DNA from: a virus
Reading direction: 5' to 3' (one strand)
Length of the DNA: 47,923 nt
IMG/VR virus record: IMGVR_UViG_3300045120_000547
Span: 1-47,923 of that record
This document shows positions 15,096-21,501 of this stretch, in pieces. Each line of letters starts with the position of its first letter. The stretch's first letter is position 1. The position numbers and the translations under genes were made by a program. Under the pieces are notes generated by a model that did no database searches, was not told the DNA's origin, and saw only the letters and a program-made list of their open reading frames with translations.

Positions 15096-15320
15096 TTAGT
15101 CTCCTTCTTTGTTAGGGGCAATTGCCCGGGGATTAACCTTTGGTTGAAGTCTAACGCCGTTTTCGCCCTCAACCCAGGCGCTATGATATTGTTGGACGAC
15201 ATAAACGAAATCATAGGCGGCTTCTCTGAAAGTGCGATAGAGATGTCCGGCCGACCATTCCGGAGGATAAACCTTTTCCTCCCCGTCTTCTGTTTCTTTA
15301 AAAACGATTCGATAGGCCAT
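15096..15320 (-). CDS. 74-residue small protein
   Basis: The start at 15320 follows GAGGGGGAACAAT; an in-frame ATG at 15335 overlaps the ribosome-binding site and is unlikely. The protein MAYRIVFKETEDGEE... has one strand pair and a helix (YRTFREAAYDFVYVVQQYHS). It is unrecognised. It overlaps nothing and lies 11 bp from the upstream gene. Confidence 0.65.
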   Translation of the reverse strand: MAYRIVFKETEDGEEKVYPPEWSAGHLYRTFREAAYDFVYVVQQYHSAWVEGENGVRLQPKVNPRAIAPNKEGD

Positions 15321-15331
15321 ATTGTTCCCCC

Positions 15332-15700
15332 TCATCGCACCCAGTAGGTCACATCATTGAACTCAACGGAGGTATAGTCGGCCAGGATATTTTCCGCCGT
15401 CGCCTCCCAATCAATGACGATATAGTTTGGGATATTTTTGGGAAGGTCCCCAATATCCTTCACCAATTCCTCAGTATAATCAACGAAATAGCTATCCCGG
15501 ATGGCGGTAACAGGATACCAAGCATCCCGCCACTGTTCGTCCCCGCCTTTGCCCTTGCATTCCGCCAGAAAGGCATTCAGGGACCGAAGGTGATCCTGTT
15601 GCTCTGCGGTCAGGGTGTAGGGTGGTTCAAGCTCCAGGCTCTCAACCTCCGCAATCACGTCCCGAAGGTCGATCACGTCGTCTTGGTTACTAACCGGCAT
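15332..15700 (-). CDS. Conserved phage protein with IDWEATAENI motif
   Basis: The 122-residue acidic protein starts after GGGAGGAAAATAAT. A helix (AEQQDHLRSLNAFLAECKG) is followed by SYFVDYTEELVKDIGDLP and, at the C-terminus, NYIVIDWEATAENILADYTS then VTYWVR. This ending resembles a widespread phage family and is reminiscent of the C-terminus of ArdA-type antirestriction proteins, which are acidic DNA mimics. That similarity is from memory and weak. Confidence 0.65.
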   Translation of the reverse strand: MPVSNQDDVIDLRDVIAEVESLELEPPYTLTAEQQDHLRSLNAFLAECKGKGGDEQWRDAWYPVTAIRDSYFVDYTEELVKDIGDLPKNIPNYIVIDWEATAENILADYTSVEFNDVTYWVR

Positions 15701-15714
15701 ATTATTTTCCTCCC

Positions 15715-15966
15715 TTATGGGGTTTCACATTCCTGACGATCCCACTCAATAACAGCGGCGAAGGCGTCTTGCTCCGTAGAAAATCCCTTTTCGACGGCGG
15801 TTGGCATCCGATATTCCCCATCGCTATTCATGTAGCGAATGGCCCAACCGCTAGTCCACTTCTCAATCAAGCAGTGGGGTTGAAGGTTCCAGCTATCGAA
15901 CACGACGGAGCGGCTGTTGTTACCCCGCGTGCAGTCGATGAGATGAAACTTCTGCTTGGTTGACAT
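15715..15966 (-). CDS. 83-residue small protein
   Basis: First gene after promoter P2, with GAGAGGGAGCCGGAC before the ATG. The product contains an aromatic-rich beta region (CLIEKWTSGWAIRYMNSDGE) and a helix near the end (EQDAFAAVIEWDRQ). No family recognised. Confidence 0.65.
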   Translation of the reverse strand: MSTKQKFHLIDCTRGNNSRSVVFDSWNLQPHCLIEKWTSGWAIRYMNSDGEYRMPTAVEKGFSTEQDAFAAVIEWDRQECETP

Positions 15967-15997
15967 GTCCGGCTCCCTCTCTGTTTTCCATGATTTG

Positions 15998-16026
15998 AGA
16001 ATGACATTTTTATTTTAGATTGTCAA
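15998..16026 (-). promoter_or_regulatory. Early-type promoter P2 (TTGACA-17-CATTCT)
   Basis: -35 TTGACA (16021-16026), -10 CATTCT (15998-16003), A-rich AAAATAG upstream and GGAAAAC in the leader. The -35 contains the TGA stop of the gene at 16023. It should drive the genes from 15966 down to 14032. Confidence 0.75.
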
Positions 16027-16214
16027 CCTCTATTTTGAAGAACCTCTTCTAACAGCTTTTCCTCAATGATTACAGTAGCTTGCCAGGATTTTACTAATGC
16101 CGGTCTTAACGCCTTGGCGGCTTCCATCATCATCGTAGCCGATTCGAAGGTGCGAAATTGAATTTTGTCATTTCGCCAGACGATCTTTAGCTGAAAGGGG
16201 TACTGAGAGATCAT
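16023..16214 (-). CDS. 63-residue small protein
   Basis: The start at 16214 is set by AAGGAGGATTTC-ATG. The frame remains open upstream through the Ala-repeat region of the neighbour, but that part is only a leucine-rich shadow. The product has strand segments (FQLKIVWRNDKIQFRTF) and helices (ATMMMEAAKALRPALVK). Its TGA lies inside the -35 box of P2. Function unknown. Confidence 0.65.
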   Translation of the reverse strand: MISQYPFQLKIVWRNDKIQFRTFESATMMMEAAKALRPALVKSWQATVIIEEKLLEEVLQNRG

Positions 16215-16227
16215 GAAATCCTCCTTT

Positions 16228-16830
16228 TTATTCAGGCCATATTTCTTTAACAATTTCCAAAAGGTCAAAAGCAGCAGCATAAGCAGCAACATAAGCAGCA
16301 TAAGCAGCATCAGAAGCAGCGAAAGCAGCATCAGAAGCAGTATAAGCAGCATAAGCTGCATCAGAAGCATCAGAAGCATCAGAAGCAGTATAAGCAGCAT
16401 AAGCAGCATAAGCAGCATCAGAAGCAGAATTTTTTGATCGATCCTCTCCGCTCAACCACTTGTCAGCCCATAGGTTCCAGGCTATATCCGAATAGACTTT
16501 TTTGACACAAAGGATAGCAAAATGAATCCGTTCCTCAAAAGTAATCTTCGGAAGAGGTATCTGTCGGATTGTAGTCAGCTTAGTGACACCCACCTTAAGC
16601 TGGTGTTCGGATTTGAACTCACCTTCTCCCTCCGCTTCCCATAGGACAGGATTCCTAATAGCTCCATGAATTGGGTTTAGGAGGACAGCCAAATAAGGAT
16701 CAAGATAGGCATGAAGCCAACCGGCCCCACAAAGCTCCCCTTCCCCGTTTGTTTCATGGGTGACCCCTTCTCCCCATTGGGTATTATTATAGGTCTGATG
16801 CGTTTTGTTGGTAAGCTTATAGAGTTTCAT
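16228..16830 (-). CDS. Phage protein with Ala-Tyr-rich tandem repeats
   Basis: The 200 residues have two parts. Residues 1-133 resemble a widespread phage domain (DUF7666-like): MKLYKLTN, LCGAGWLHAYLDPYLAVLLN, KITFEERIHFAILCVKKVY and NLWADKWLSGEDRS. The second part (about 138-190) is an imperfect repeat of SDAAYAAY/TASDA triplets, helical and alanine-rich, ending in an acidic helix. The repeat should vary in length between relatives. The gene starts after an AAGGAG-type site and is in the P3 unit. Function unknown. Confidence 0.7.
   Translation of the reverse strand: MKLYKLTNKTHQTYNNTQWGEGVTHETNGEGELCGAGWLHAYLDPYLAVLLNPIHGAIRNPVLWEAEGEGEFKSEHQLKVGVTKLTTIRQIPLPKITFEERIHFAILCVKKVYSDIAWNLWADKWLSGEDRSKNSASDAAYAAYAAYTASDASDASDAAYAAYTASDAAFAASDAAYAAYVAAYAAAFDLLEIVKEIWPE
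16269..16427 (-). repeat. Tandem 9-nt/6-nt coding repeats (GCAGCATAA / GCAGCATCA type)
   Basis: About 160 bp of near-perfect short tandem repeats, seen on the plus strand as GCAGCATAA and GCAGCATCAGAA units. They encode Ala-Tyr and Ser-Asp-Ala repeats on the minus strand. Low complexity makes spurious frames here; the long leucine-methionine frame is an artefact of the repeat. Confidence 0.9.
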
Positions 16831-16845
16831 AATAATCTCCTTTTT

Positions 16846-17235
16846 TTACTTTGAACGGGGGCCGCCCTTAACATATCCCCGGGAAAGATAAGAATCAAGC
16901 TCCGGGGCGTTAACTCTAGCTCTGTGGCCGGTGACCCGGTTTAGCATCCAAACTTTACCGGCAAGCCCCGTAGCCTCAGGGGAGGGGGTTGTAGATAGCT
17001 TGGTACGAACGGAGGGGAGTTTGGCGGATGGCGTAACCGGAGCAGATGGACTCAGCCGCTCTCCCTTGGCCTTTTCAATTTTCCACCGGTTCAAGGCAGC
17101 ATCAATAACGGCCTCTTCTGTATCTTCAGAGAAGCGGACGCCCCAATATTCCCCATTATCCAGAACTATATAGGCAACCCAGGGAGTGAGGGCATCCGGA
17201 TTGACGGAGTGATAAGTTATCACATTGGGCTTCAT
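16846..17235 (-). CDS. 129-residue protein with C-terminal basic module
   Basis: It starts after GGGGGACCTGAAC. The N-terminal half has an ALTPWVAYIVLDNGEYWGVR beta segment and a helix. A Ser/Pro/Thr-rich linker (about 62-90) leads to a C-terminal module (KVWMLNRVTGHRARVNAPEL, then SRGYVKGGPRSK). This short ending recurs in unrelated phage proteins in my memory and may be a nucleic-acid or ribosome-binding tail. Function unknown. Confidence 0.65.
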   Translation of the reverse strand: MKPNVITYHSVNPDALTPWVAYIVLDNGEYWGVRFSEDTEEAVIDAALNRWKIEKAKGERLSPSAPVTPSAKLPSVRTKLSTTPSPEATGLAGKVWMLNRVTGHRARVNAPELDSYLSRGYVKGGPRSK

Positions 17236-17237
17236 GT

Positions 17238-17426
17238 TCAGGTCCCCCAGCTATCGATGCAATTATTCTCATCATCCATGAGCATCACGTCTAGAAAATG
17301 CCCCGACACGGCCTTTTTGACCAAAATGGCATAAAAGTTCCGGCAAGACTCCTCCGAACCCTTATGCTCATTGGATTCAGAATTATTATCGGTGTAGAAA
17401 ACCTTCCAGGGATTACGTTTAAGCAT
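17238..17426 (-). CDS. 62-residue small protein
   Basis: The ribosome-binding site AAAGGGAGGTATCTAAAC overlaps the end of the 21-residue upstream frame. The product begins MLKRNPWKVFYTDNNSES and continues with CRNFYAILVKKAV and FLDVMLMDDENN, giving a mixed alpha/beta look. No family recognised. It lies 2 bp from the downstream gene. Confidence 0.6.
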   Translation of the reverse strand: MLKRNPWKVFYTDNNSESNEHKGSEESCRNFYAILVKKAVSGHFLDVMLMDDENNCIDSWGT

Positions 17427-17428
17427 GT

Positions 17429-17494
17429 TTAGATACCTCCCTTTCGATAGGTGGTGGAAAGCTTGCCGTCCTTCAGCTTGAAGATTTTGGTCAT
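17429..17494 (-). CDS. 21-residue ORF at the head of the P3 unit
   Basis: CGGAGAAAAGCAA-ATG gives a good initiation site 30 bp from the P3 -10. The peptide opens MTKIFKLKDGKLSTTY, close to the ligase N-terminus (MTKIFKKDSTGKL). It could be a leader peptide, a remnant of a copied gene start, or a real microprotein. Confidence 0.4.
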   Translation of the reverse strand: MTKIFKLKDGKLSTTYRKGGI

Positions 17495-17523
17495 TTGCTT
17501 TTCTCCGTTGTTCTCATGATCAG

Positions 17524-17552
17524 AGAATGACATTTTTAGAATCGGATGTCAA
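17524..17552 (-). promoter_or_regulatory. Early-type promoter P3 (TTGACA-17-CATTCT)
   Basis: -35 TTGACA (17547-17552), -10 CATTCT (17524-17529), AAAATAGCAG upstream. The leader is short, with the first start codon about 30 bp beyond the -10. It drives genes from 17494 to 16023. Confidence 0.75.
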
Positions 17553-17560
17553 CTGCTATT

Positions 17561-17722
17561 TTAAGAAAACCTACCGGGATTAATATTATGAACGATAGCA
17601 ACGTCAACATCCGGGTGAATTTGCCGAAGCCGCCAATCTTGAGCGCGCTCTAGGGTGGTAAATGGACCATGAACAGATATAGCCACCCCAACCTCATTCA
17701 GAATTACAATCGACCAGTTCAT
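17561..17722 (-). CDS. 53-residue small protein
   Basis: The ATG at 17722 overlaps the TAA of the upstream gene as TAATG, and GGAGGAAAATA provides the ribosome-binding site. The product opens MNWSIVILNEVGVAIS and has a helix (TTLERAQDWRLRQIHP), then a strand. This small alpha/beta layout is also seen in the upstream gene, hinting at a shared fold. Function unknown. Confidence 0.6.
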   Translation of the reverse strand: MNWSIVILNEVGVAISVHGPFTTLERAQDWRLRQIHPDVDVAIVHNINPGRFS

Positions 17723-17862
17723 TATTTTCCTCCAAAGTGTGTGGTTTTCCAGGCCTCAGCTTCTGCCTCAGTGTTAAAAGAGAACAAACACTGAAAGTAG
17801 CCCTTGCGTTCCACTCCGACCCGCCAGAAACCGTTGAAAAACTTAATAATCACATTGTTCAT
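17722..17862 (-). CDS. 46-residue small protein
   Basis: It starts at 17862 after ACGGGAGAAAACAC; the longer frame upstream overlaps the preceding gene without a good start site. The protein MNNVIIKFFNGFWRVG... has two strands and a helix (FNTEAEAEAWKTTHFG). The strand-strand-helix order matches the downstream 53-residue gene. Function unknown. Confidence 0.6.
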   Translation of the reverse strand: MNNVIIKFFNGFWRVGVERKGYFQCLFSFNTEAEAEAWKTTHFGGK

Positions 17863-17875
17863 GTGTTTTCTCCCG

Positions 17876-18028
17876 TTATTTGAAGCAGATAGCCGCCGCA
17901 ATAAGAAAAAGAGCACAAAATTTCATTATTTCCCTGCTTTCTTCATTTTTTGCCTGGGGATGAAACCCCACAAAAAGTGAAACGGCGCTCATGAACAGAG
18001 CAATACAACCAATAATATTAGCTATCAT
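17876..18028 (-). CDS. 50-residue two-span membrane protein
   Basis: AAGGAGAATCAAT precedes the ATG. Residues 2-22 (IANIIGCIALFMSAVSLFVGF) and 35-49 are hydrophobic, joined by a polar loop (HPQAKNEESREIMK). A second in-frame ATG with its own AGGGAAATA site could yield a 16-residue peptide of the second helix alone. Function unknown. Confidence 0.6.
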   Translation of the reverse strand: MIANIIGCIALFMSAVSLFVGFHPQAKNEESREIMKFCALFLIAAAICFK

Positions 18029-18043
18029 ATTGATTCTCCTTCA

Positions 18044-18391
18044 TTATTCGCAGCGAAAGCCGCCGTTGCCGTGATTCTTGCCACCGCAGGAGCACTCACA
18101 CTGCATAGTCCGGCCGGTGGCATTCATGCAACGGGCATCGCAAATATGCTTGGAGGGATTGGACTTGTAGTTGATCACCCGCGTCACCGGGCGAAGATCA
18201 GTCGTCCACCGACCAACGGTACGGTCAAACACCGGAGTAAAATCAAGGGGATTGGCAACCATCATTGAGAAACCATCCCAACGCTTTCCCTTAACTCCCG
18301 GAAAAAGCTGGACAAATTCCTTGTTATCCATCGGTTGCGGGCGGTGAAGCTCCGTCGTGCCGTTGAAATATTTGAGTGTCGTCTTGGCCAT
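18044..18391 (-). CDS. Phage protein with Cys-rich metal-binding C-terminus
   Basis: The 115-residue protein is the first gene after P4 (GAAGGAAATGTC-ATG). The N-terminus is unremarkable. The C-terminus has HICDARCMNATGRTMQCECS followed by CGGKNHGNGG, a Cys-rich motif recurring in uncharacterised phage proteins and probably holding zinc. Function unknown. Confidence 0.65.
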   Translation of the reverse strand: MAKTTLKYFNGTTELHRPQPMDNKEFVQLFPGVKGKRWDGFSMMVANPLDFTPVFDRTVGRWTTDLRPVTRVINYKSNPSKHICDARCMNATGRTMQCECSCGGKNHGNGGFRCE

Positions 18392-18418
18392 GACATTTCC
18401 TTCGTTTCCGATTTTTAG

Positions 18419-18447
18419 ATATTACCGGAAATGCCATTTAATGTCAA
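18419..18447 (-). promoter_or_regulatory. Early-type promoter P4 (TTGACA-17-TAATAT)
   Basis: -35 TTGACA (18442-18447), -10 TAATAT (18419-18424), AAAATAAAG upstream, leader with ATCGGAAACGAAGG. The TGA stop of the gene ending at 18444 is embedded in the -35. It drives genes from 18391 to 17561. Confidence 0.78.
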
Positions 18448-18719
18448 ACTTTATTTTCGAAGTTCTCCTCCCGTTGAACCCGCATCGCGGCCTCAGAGCC
18501 CCGGTCATAGGCCTGGGCGGCCACATCCTTGTACTTCTCCCCCCTCCACTTATCATTCATGTAGTCGTCATAACCCTCTTGGAACTCCGGATACATGTCG
18601 TAGGGAGCGTATTCGACCCGAATCGCCATTTCCAGAGCAGATTGTATCGCATACCGATAGGGCCCGGGGGCGGCGTGCTTAAGTTCCTCCCGAATTGTTT
18701 CAACTGCTGATTTGGTCAT
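18444..18719 (-). CDS. 91-residue helical protein
   Basis: The start at 18719 is set by ACGGAGGAAATGAC-ATG directly after P5; the longer frame upstream is antisense to the gp5 OB-fold gene. The protein is helical with an EFQEGYDDYMNDKWRGEK segment and acidic and basic patches. It may be the sole gene of its unit. Function unknown. Confidence 0.65.
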   Translation of the reverse strand: MTKSAVETIREELKHAAPGPYRYAIQSALEMAIRVEYAPYDMYPEFQEGYDDYMNDKWRGEKYKDVAAQAYDRGSEAAMRVQREENFENKV

Positions 18720-18746
18720 GTCATTTCCTCCGTTTTCCATTCTCAA

Positions 18747-18775
18747 GAAATAGCATTTTTGAAGATCAGTGTCAA
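18747..18775 (-). promoter_or_regulatory. Early-type promoter P5 (TTGACA-17-TATTTC)
   Basis: -35 TTGACA (18770-18775), -10 TATTTC (18747-18752), leader containing GGAAAACGGAGG. It faces away from the plus-strand gp5 OB-fold gene, whose start lies 9 bp beyond the -35. Confidence 0.7.
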
Positions 18776-18783
18776 CTCTAAAT

Positions 18784-19122
18784 ATGAGAATGATCCGAAG
18801 TTTTGCGACAGAAACCGATACTGGTCTAATTCCCGCCATGGTGATATCGACAGATGACCCGGAGGGCCGGGGAAGAGTCAAGGTTCAGCGTCTGGACCAA
18901 TCAAATCTTAAAGAGGACGACCTCCCCTGGATTTATATTCACGGGCAATCGCATGTGTCTAATGTCTGGGGAAAGAGCGGACAATCAATTGGACAGTCCA
19001 CCCATGCCCTCATAGCCGGAACGTGGCTAAACGTCTCCAAGAGGCACGCGGACGGCCAGACGGGGGCTTCACACGGCGTTATCTCCACGACAGAGGGCGA
19101 ACAAGGGGCGGGACAAACATAA
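18784..19122 (+). CDS. 5: gp5 OB-fold domain protein (split gp5, N-terminal part)
   Basis: The 112 residues match the N-terminal OB domain of T4 gp5: a STDDPEGRGRVKVQRLDQSN strand region, DLPWIYIHGQSHV, then GQSIGQSTHALIAGTWLNV, with the DP-x-G-RV-V and LPW signatures. In T4 this domain binds gp27 and is followed by lysozyme and beta-helix domains. Here the protein ends after it, and the beta-helix is a separate gene 7.5 kb away. The start may be the ATG at 18784 or 18790. A CTAAATA sequence overlaps the start region, but no classical ribosome-binding site is visible. Confidence 0.75.
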   Translation: MRMIRSFATETDTGLIPAMVISTDDPEGRGRVKVQRLDQSNLKEDDLPWIYIHGQSHVSNVWGKSGQSIGQSTHALIAGTWLNVSKRHADGQTGASHGVISTTEGEQGAGQT

Positions 19123-19685
19123 TGGGAATAGTACCGATTCCATCTCCTCAAATTCAGCCGGATAACACCGCGCCCGATACCAACAACAATCCCCGGGCTA
19201 TTGTTAAGAAGGTGACGGCCCCAAAGAAGACCTCCATCAATAATCCCCAGCCGGTCAAGATTGAGATGCGGGAGGACGATGCCCGCGCCTTCGTTCTAAA
19301 GAAGGCCAACGGTCTGATTGCAAAGTTTCACGACAAAATGTCCATTGCCCCTGTGGAGGTTCCAGCGGGAGGAATGCAAAAGGTCCTGGATTATATTAAG
19401 AAACATGATCCAGAGGCCTCTTCTGCCGCCGTTAAACCTGCCCTAGACATTCTAAAGAAACTGATGACGAAGGGGAACCAAGACCAGTTGTCCTCAATTC
19501 CCTCCGTCATGGGGGATTTAATGGGTCAGCTTCAGAAGGTATTGACCCAAATGAAGAAGGACAATGCTCCCCATAATCAAGAAGAACAACCCCCGGTGTG
19601 TCCGGTCGGCACCAAATGGGACCCGGTTCAGAAGCTTTGTGTCATTGACCCTGATCAGGCGGAGTCGGATTTTCTAACGTCTTAA
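19122..19685 (+). CDS. Unknown 187-residue protein following gp5 OB gene
   Basis: The ATG overlaps the previous stop as TAATG, giving 187 residues; a longer in-frame start overlaps the OB gene and is unlikely. The protein has a Pro/Asn-rich N-terminus, a helical middle (AFVLKKANGLIAKFHDKMSI, VLDYIKKHDPEASS) and a C-terminal CPVGTKWDPVQKLCV motif, a short two-Cys module. Translational coupling to gp5 suggests a virion or hub-assembly role. It is convergent with 19740. Confidence 0.7.
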   Translation: MGIVPIPSPQIQPDNTAPDTNNNPRAIVKKVTAPKKTSINNPQPVKIEMREDDARAFVLKKANGLIAKFHDKMSIAPVEVPAGGMQKVLDYIKKHDPEASSAAVKPALDILKKLMTKGNQDQLSSIPSVMGDLMGQLQKVLTQMKKDNAPHNQEEQPPVCPVGTKWDPVQKLCVIDPDQAESDFLTS

Positions 19686-19739
19686 GAGCGTTCTGAACGG
19701 CCTTCAGGGCTATTGAAAGATGACGAAAGGTCGGAATAT

Positions 19740-19970
19740 TCAGGGGTAATCTGATGCGGGTTGATTGTTTGCCCATTCCTCTTTAAGCTCTAGTTCGGCC
19801 CGATCAATCTCCCGAATATAGAAATTGGCCAGCGACCGACGTTTTTCCTTAGGAATGACCTCATTACTGTAATAATTCCGAATCAGTTCCCGGAGAGTGG
19901 GTTCATACCGGTATTTCTTCGGAAGGTTCGCCGAACCGGGCTGCATTACCTTGGTATCAAGAATGCTCAT
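19740..19970 (-). CDS. 76-residue small protein, paralogue of next gene
   Basis: Ribosome-binding site GGAGGACAAATC. The core YEPTLRELIRNYYSNEV and the ending REIDRAELELKEE align with the upstream neighbour (HEPTIRELVTRYYTRHI... EHIEYELKVE), so the two arose by tandem duplication. They are helical and acidic. It is the last gene of the P6 unit. Function unknown. Confidence 0.65.
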   Translation of the reverse strand: MSILDTKVMQPGSANLPKKYRYEPTLRELIRNYYSNEVIPKEKRRSLANFYIREIDRAELELKEEWANNQPASDYP

Positions 19971-19981
19971 GATTTGTCCTC

Positions 19982-20269
19982 CTATTCCACTTTAAGTTCA
20001 TATTCAATATGCTCAAGTTGAGCCAGATATCGTTCGATATAGCGATTCGCTTGAACCGGATCATCAATATGTCGGGTATAGTAACGGGTCACCAGTTCCC
20101 GAATAGTGGGTTCGTGATTTTGCCATTTCCCCGGCTCCCCCTTTCCCTCATCCAGGACATAGGGTTGATAATCCACAATTGAATCCCCAACCTCCAGGAG
20201 ATGATCTTCATCCTTCAGGGGAAGATCGGGATTTCTCTTATATTTTTCCACAATTTCAATAGGATTCAT
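19982..20269 (-). CDS. 95-residue small protein, paralogue of 19740 gene
   Basis: It has the same GGAGGACAAATC-ATG initiation sequence as its paralogue, so the duplication included the leader. The N-terminal 50 residues (MNPIEIVEKYKRNPDLPLKD...) are extra. The helical C-terminal half is shared. The ATG overlaps the upstream stop (ATGA). Function unknown. Confidence 0.65.
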   Translation of the reverse strand: MNPIEIVEKYKRNPDLPLKDEDHLLEVGDSIVDYQPYVLDEGKGEPGKWQNHEPTIRELVTRYYTRHIDDPVQANRYIERYLAQLEHIEYELKVE

Positions 20270-20571
20270 GATTTGTCCTCCAGGATATCCCGGTTGGTTT
20301 CGGGCTCCTCAATGGCCATGTAAACGATCTCTCCCATTCCTTGAATAAGGTGGCGTTTCTCATTGAGAAAACCGTCCCAGAACTTCCGAAAGTCCTTGTA
20401 CTTGAACAGCGTATCAACCTCAATGGTAACCCTGTACCTCTTCATCTTTTTCCTCCTTTTTGGAACCATATCCAGAGTATTATAACAGACCGACCGCTCA
20501 AGAATAGGGGCATGCCCAATCAGATTGCACTTATCGTCATAGAGCGGCATCCATCCCAGAACTTTTGACAT
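20266..20571 (-). CDS. 101-residue protein with strong internal start
   Basis: First gene after P6 (GGAGAACAGTC-ATG). The first 42 residues include GWMPLYDDKCNLIGHAPI; residues 43-101 begin MKRYRVTIEVDTLF and form a distinct small domain. An excellent AGGAGGAAAAAG-ATG sits exactly at residue 43 (position 20445), so a 59-residue product is likely made as well, or instead. Function unknown. Confidence 0.6.
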   Translation of the reverse strand: MSKVLGWMPLYDDKCNLIGHAPILERSVCYNTLDMVPKRRKKMKRYRVTIEVDTLFKYKDFRKFWDGFLNEKRHLIQGMGEIVYMAIEEPETNRDILEDKS

Positions 20572-20601
20572 GACTGTTCTCCGTTTCGTTTCCAGGATTA
20601 G

Positions 20602-20630
20602 AGAATGCCATTTTTCTTTTAGAATGTCAA
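20602..20630 (-). promoter_or_regulatory. Early-type promoter P6 (TTGACA-17-CATTCT)
   Basis: -35 TTGACA (20625-20630), -10 CATTCT (20602-20607), ATAATAACAT upstream, leader with CCTGGAAACGAAACGGAG. It drives 20571 to 19740. The cassette is almost identical to P7. Confidence 0.8.
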
Positions 20631-20636
20631 ATGTTA

Positions 20637-20876
20637 TTATGCAATATCGACGCTCTGAATCCGATAGCTAGGTATGATGATACCCCCTACCAAATGAGCG
20701 TCGTAGGTGGGATAGTGGTTGGCCTCAAGAACGCCAAACAGGTCCCCGCCGTTGACGGTCTGAACCCGGATAGTCGTACCCTTCGGGATGATCAGCTTCC
20801 CGTTGCAGTCCCGGGAATAACCATCCCACTTAGTGGCTTCATCGATCTCAACGTTCATTCGGATTTTGTGAGCCAT
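20637..20876 (-). CDS. 79-residue small beta-rich protein
   Basis: ACGGGAGGAACAAA precedes the ATG. The sequence (MAHKIRMNVEIDEATKW, IIPKGTTIRVQTVNGGDLFG, GIIIPSYRIQSVDI) suggests a small beta-barrel. It ends just before P6 and belongs to the P7 unit. Function unknown. Confidence 0.65.
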   Translation of the reverse strand: MAHKIRMNVEIDEATKWDGYSRDCNGKLIIPKGTTIRVQTVNGGDLFGVLEANHYPTYDAHLVGGIIIPSYRIQSVDIA

Positions 20877-20891
20877 TTTGTTCCTCCCGTT

Positions 20892-21098
20892 TTAGTAATT
20901 ACACTCCCAATCACACCCCAGCAATTTCGCCAGGACCTCCGCGCGGCGCTCAGCCTCAAGCCTTGCGTCCCTGCCTCTGAAACTACTATCGGCCGTGCAT
21001 TCGGCATTATCACCATCTTCATCGTTCTCAAGAACATCGACGTAGTATTCGCCGTGTCCATCGTCCGAAACATGGATCACCGAACGAAGCTTATTCAT
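20892..21098 (-). CDS. 68-residue acidic/Cys-containing small protein
   Basis: It starts after GGGGAGTAGGGAAC, a recurring intergenic initiation sequence here. A strand-rich start (SVIHVSDDGHGEYYVDVLEN) is followed by acidic residues and a helix (DARLEAERRAEVLAKLLG), ending CDWECNY. An overlapping minus-strand frame in another register is a shadow. Function unknown. Confidence 0.6.
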   Translation of the reverse strand: MNKLRSVIHVSDDGHGEYYVDVLENDEDGDNAECTADSSFRGRDARLEAERRAEVLAKLLGCDWECNY

Positions 21099-21111
21099 GT
21101 TCCCTACTCCC

Positions 21112-21432
21112 CTAGGCGGTTAAGTCTTTGGGAGGATAAATGATTTTACCCTCATATTCAAGCTGCATCTTCTCATCATCGCTGAGATAGTCGTCCTCAA
21201 CCAGTTCCCAATCAATGAGGTATTCCTGATAGTAGTCACCCCGGCCCTCAACCTCATTCTTAAGAAAGGCCTCATTCACCAGGGAAAGCAGTTTATTCTG
21301 AAGGGCCAACTCCGCAGCCCTCTGGACGCTCAGCCGCGCCACGATATAGGTGGAACCACCCTTGCACTTCCAACGGGGGGTTTCGGCCGTCCCGTAGTTC
21401 TCCAGAACCTGAGTGTAGGCGATGATCTTCAT
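21112..21432 (-). CDS. Conserved phage-type 106-residue protein
   Basis: First gene after P7, starting at 21432 (ACGGAGGAACCCGCC-ATG). The protein opens MKIIAYTQVLENYGTAETPR, has a helix (VQRAAELALQNKLLSLVNEA) and ends with LVEDDYLSDDEKMQLEYEGK. I recall close relatives of this sequence in diverse phages as uncharacterised proteins. Function unknown. Confidence 0.7.
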   Translation of the reverse strand: MKIIAYTQVLENYGTAETPRWKCKGGSTYIVARLSVQRAAELALQNKLLSLVNEAFLKNEVEGRGDYYQEYLIDWELVEDDYLSDDEKMQLEYEGKIIYPPKDLTA

Positions 21433-21464
21433 GGCGGGTTCCTCCGTTTCGTTTCCAGAACCAG

Positions 21465-21493
21465 ATAATGCCATTTCTAACTTAAGATGTCAA
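21465..21493 (-). promoter_or_regulatory. Early-type promoter P7 (TTGACA-17-CATTAT)
   Basis: -35 TTGACA (21488-21493), -10 CATTAT (21465-21470), AAAATAACAT upstream, leader with CTGGAAACGAAACGGAGG. It drives 21432 to 20637. Confidence 0.8.
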
Positions 21494-21501
21494 ATGTTAT
21501 T

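Noticed and set aside
16023-16418. 131-codon minus frame beginning with many Met-Leu-Leu repeats
   Set aside because: The Leu-Met part is the alternative reading of the Ala-Tyr repeat of the neighbouring gene. Only the part from 16214, with its own ribosome-binding site, is real.
16269-16427. Repeat array considered as CRISPR
   Set aside because: Units are 6-9 bp without spacers and are coding; not CRISPR.
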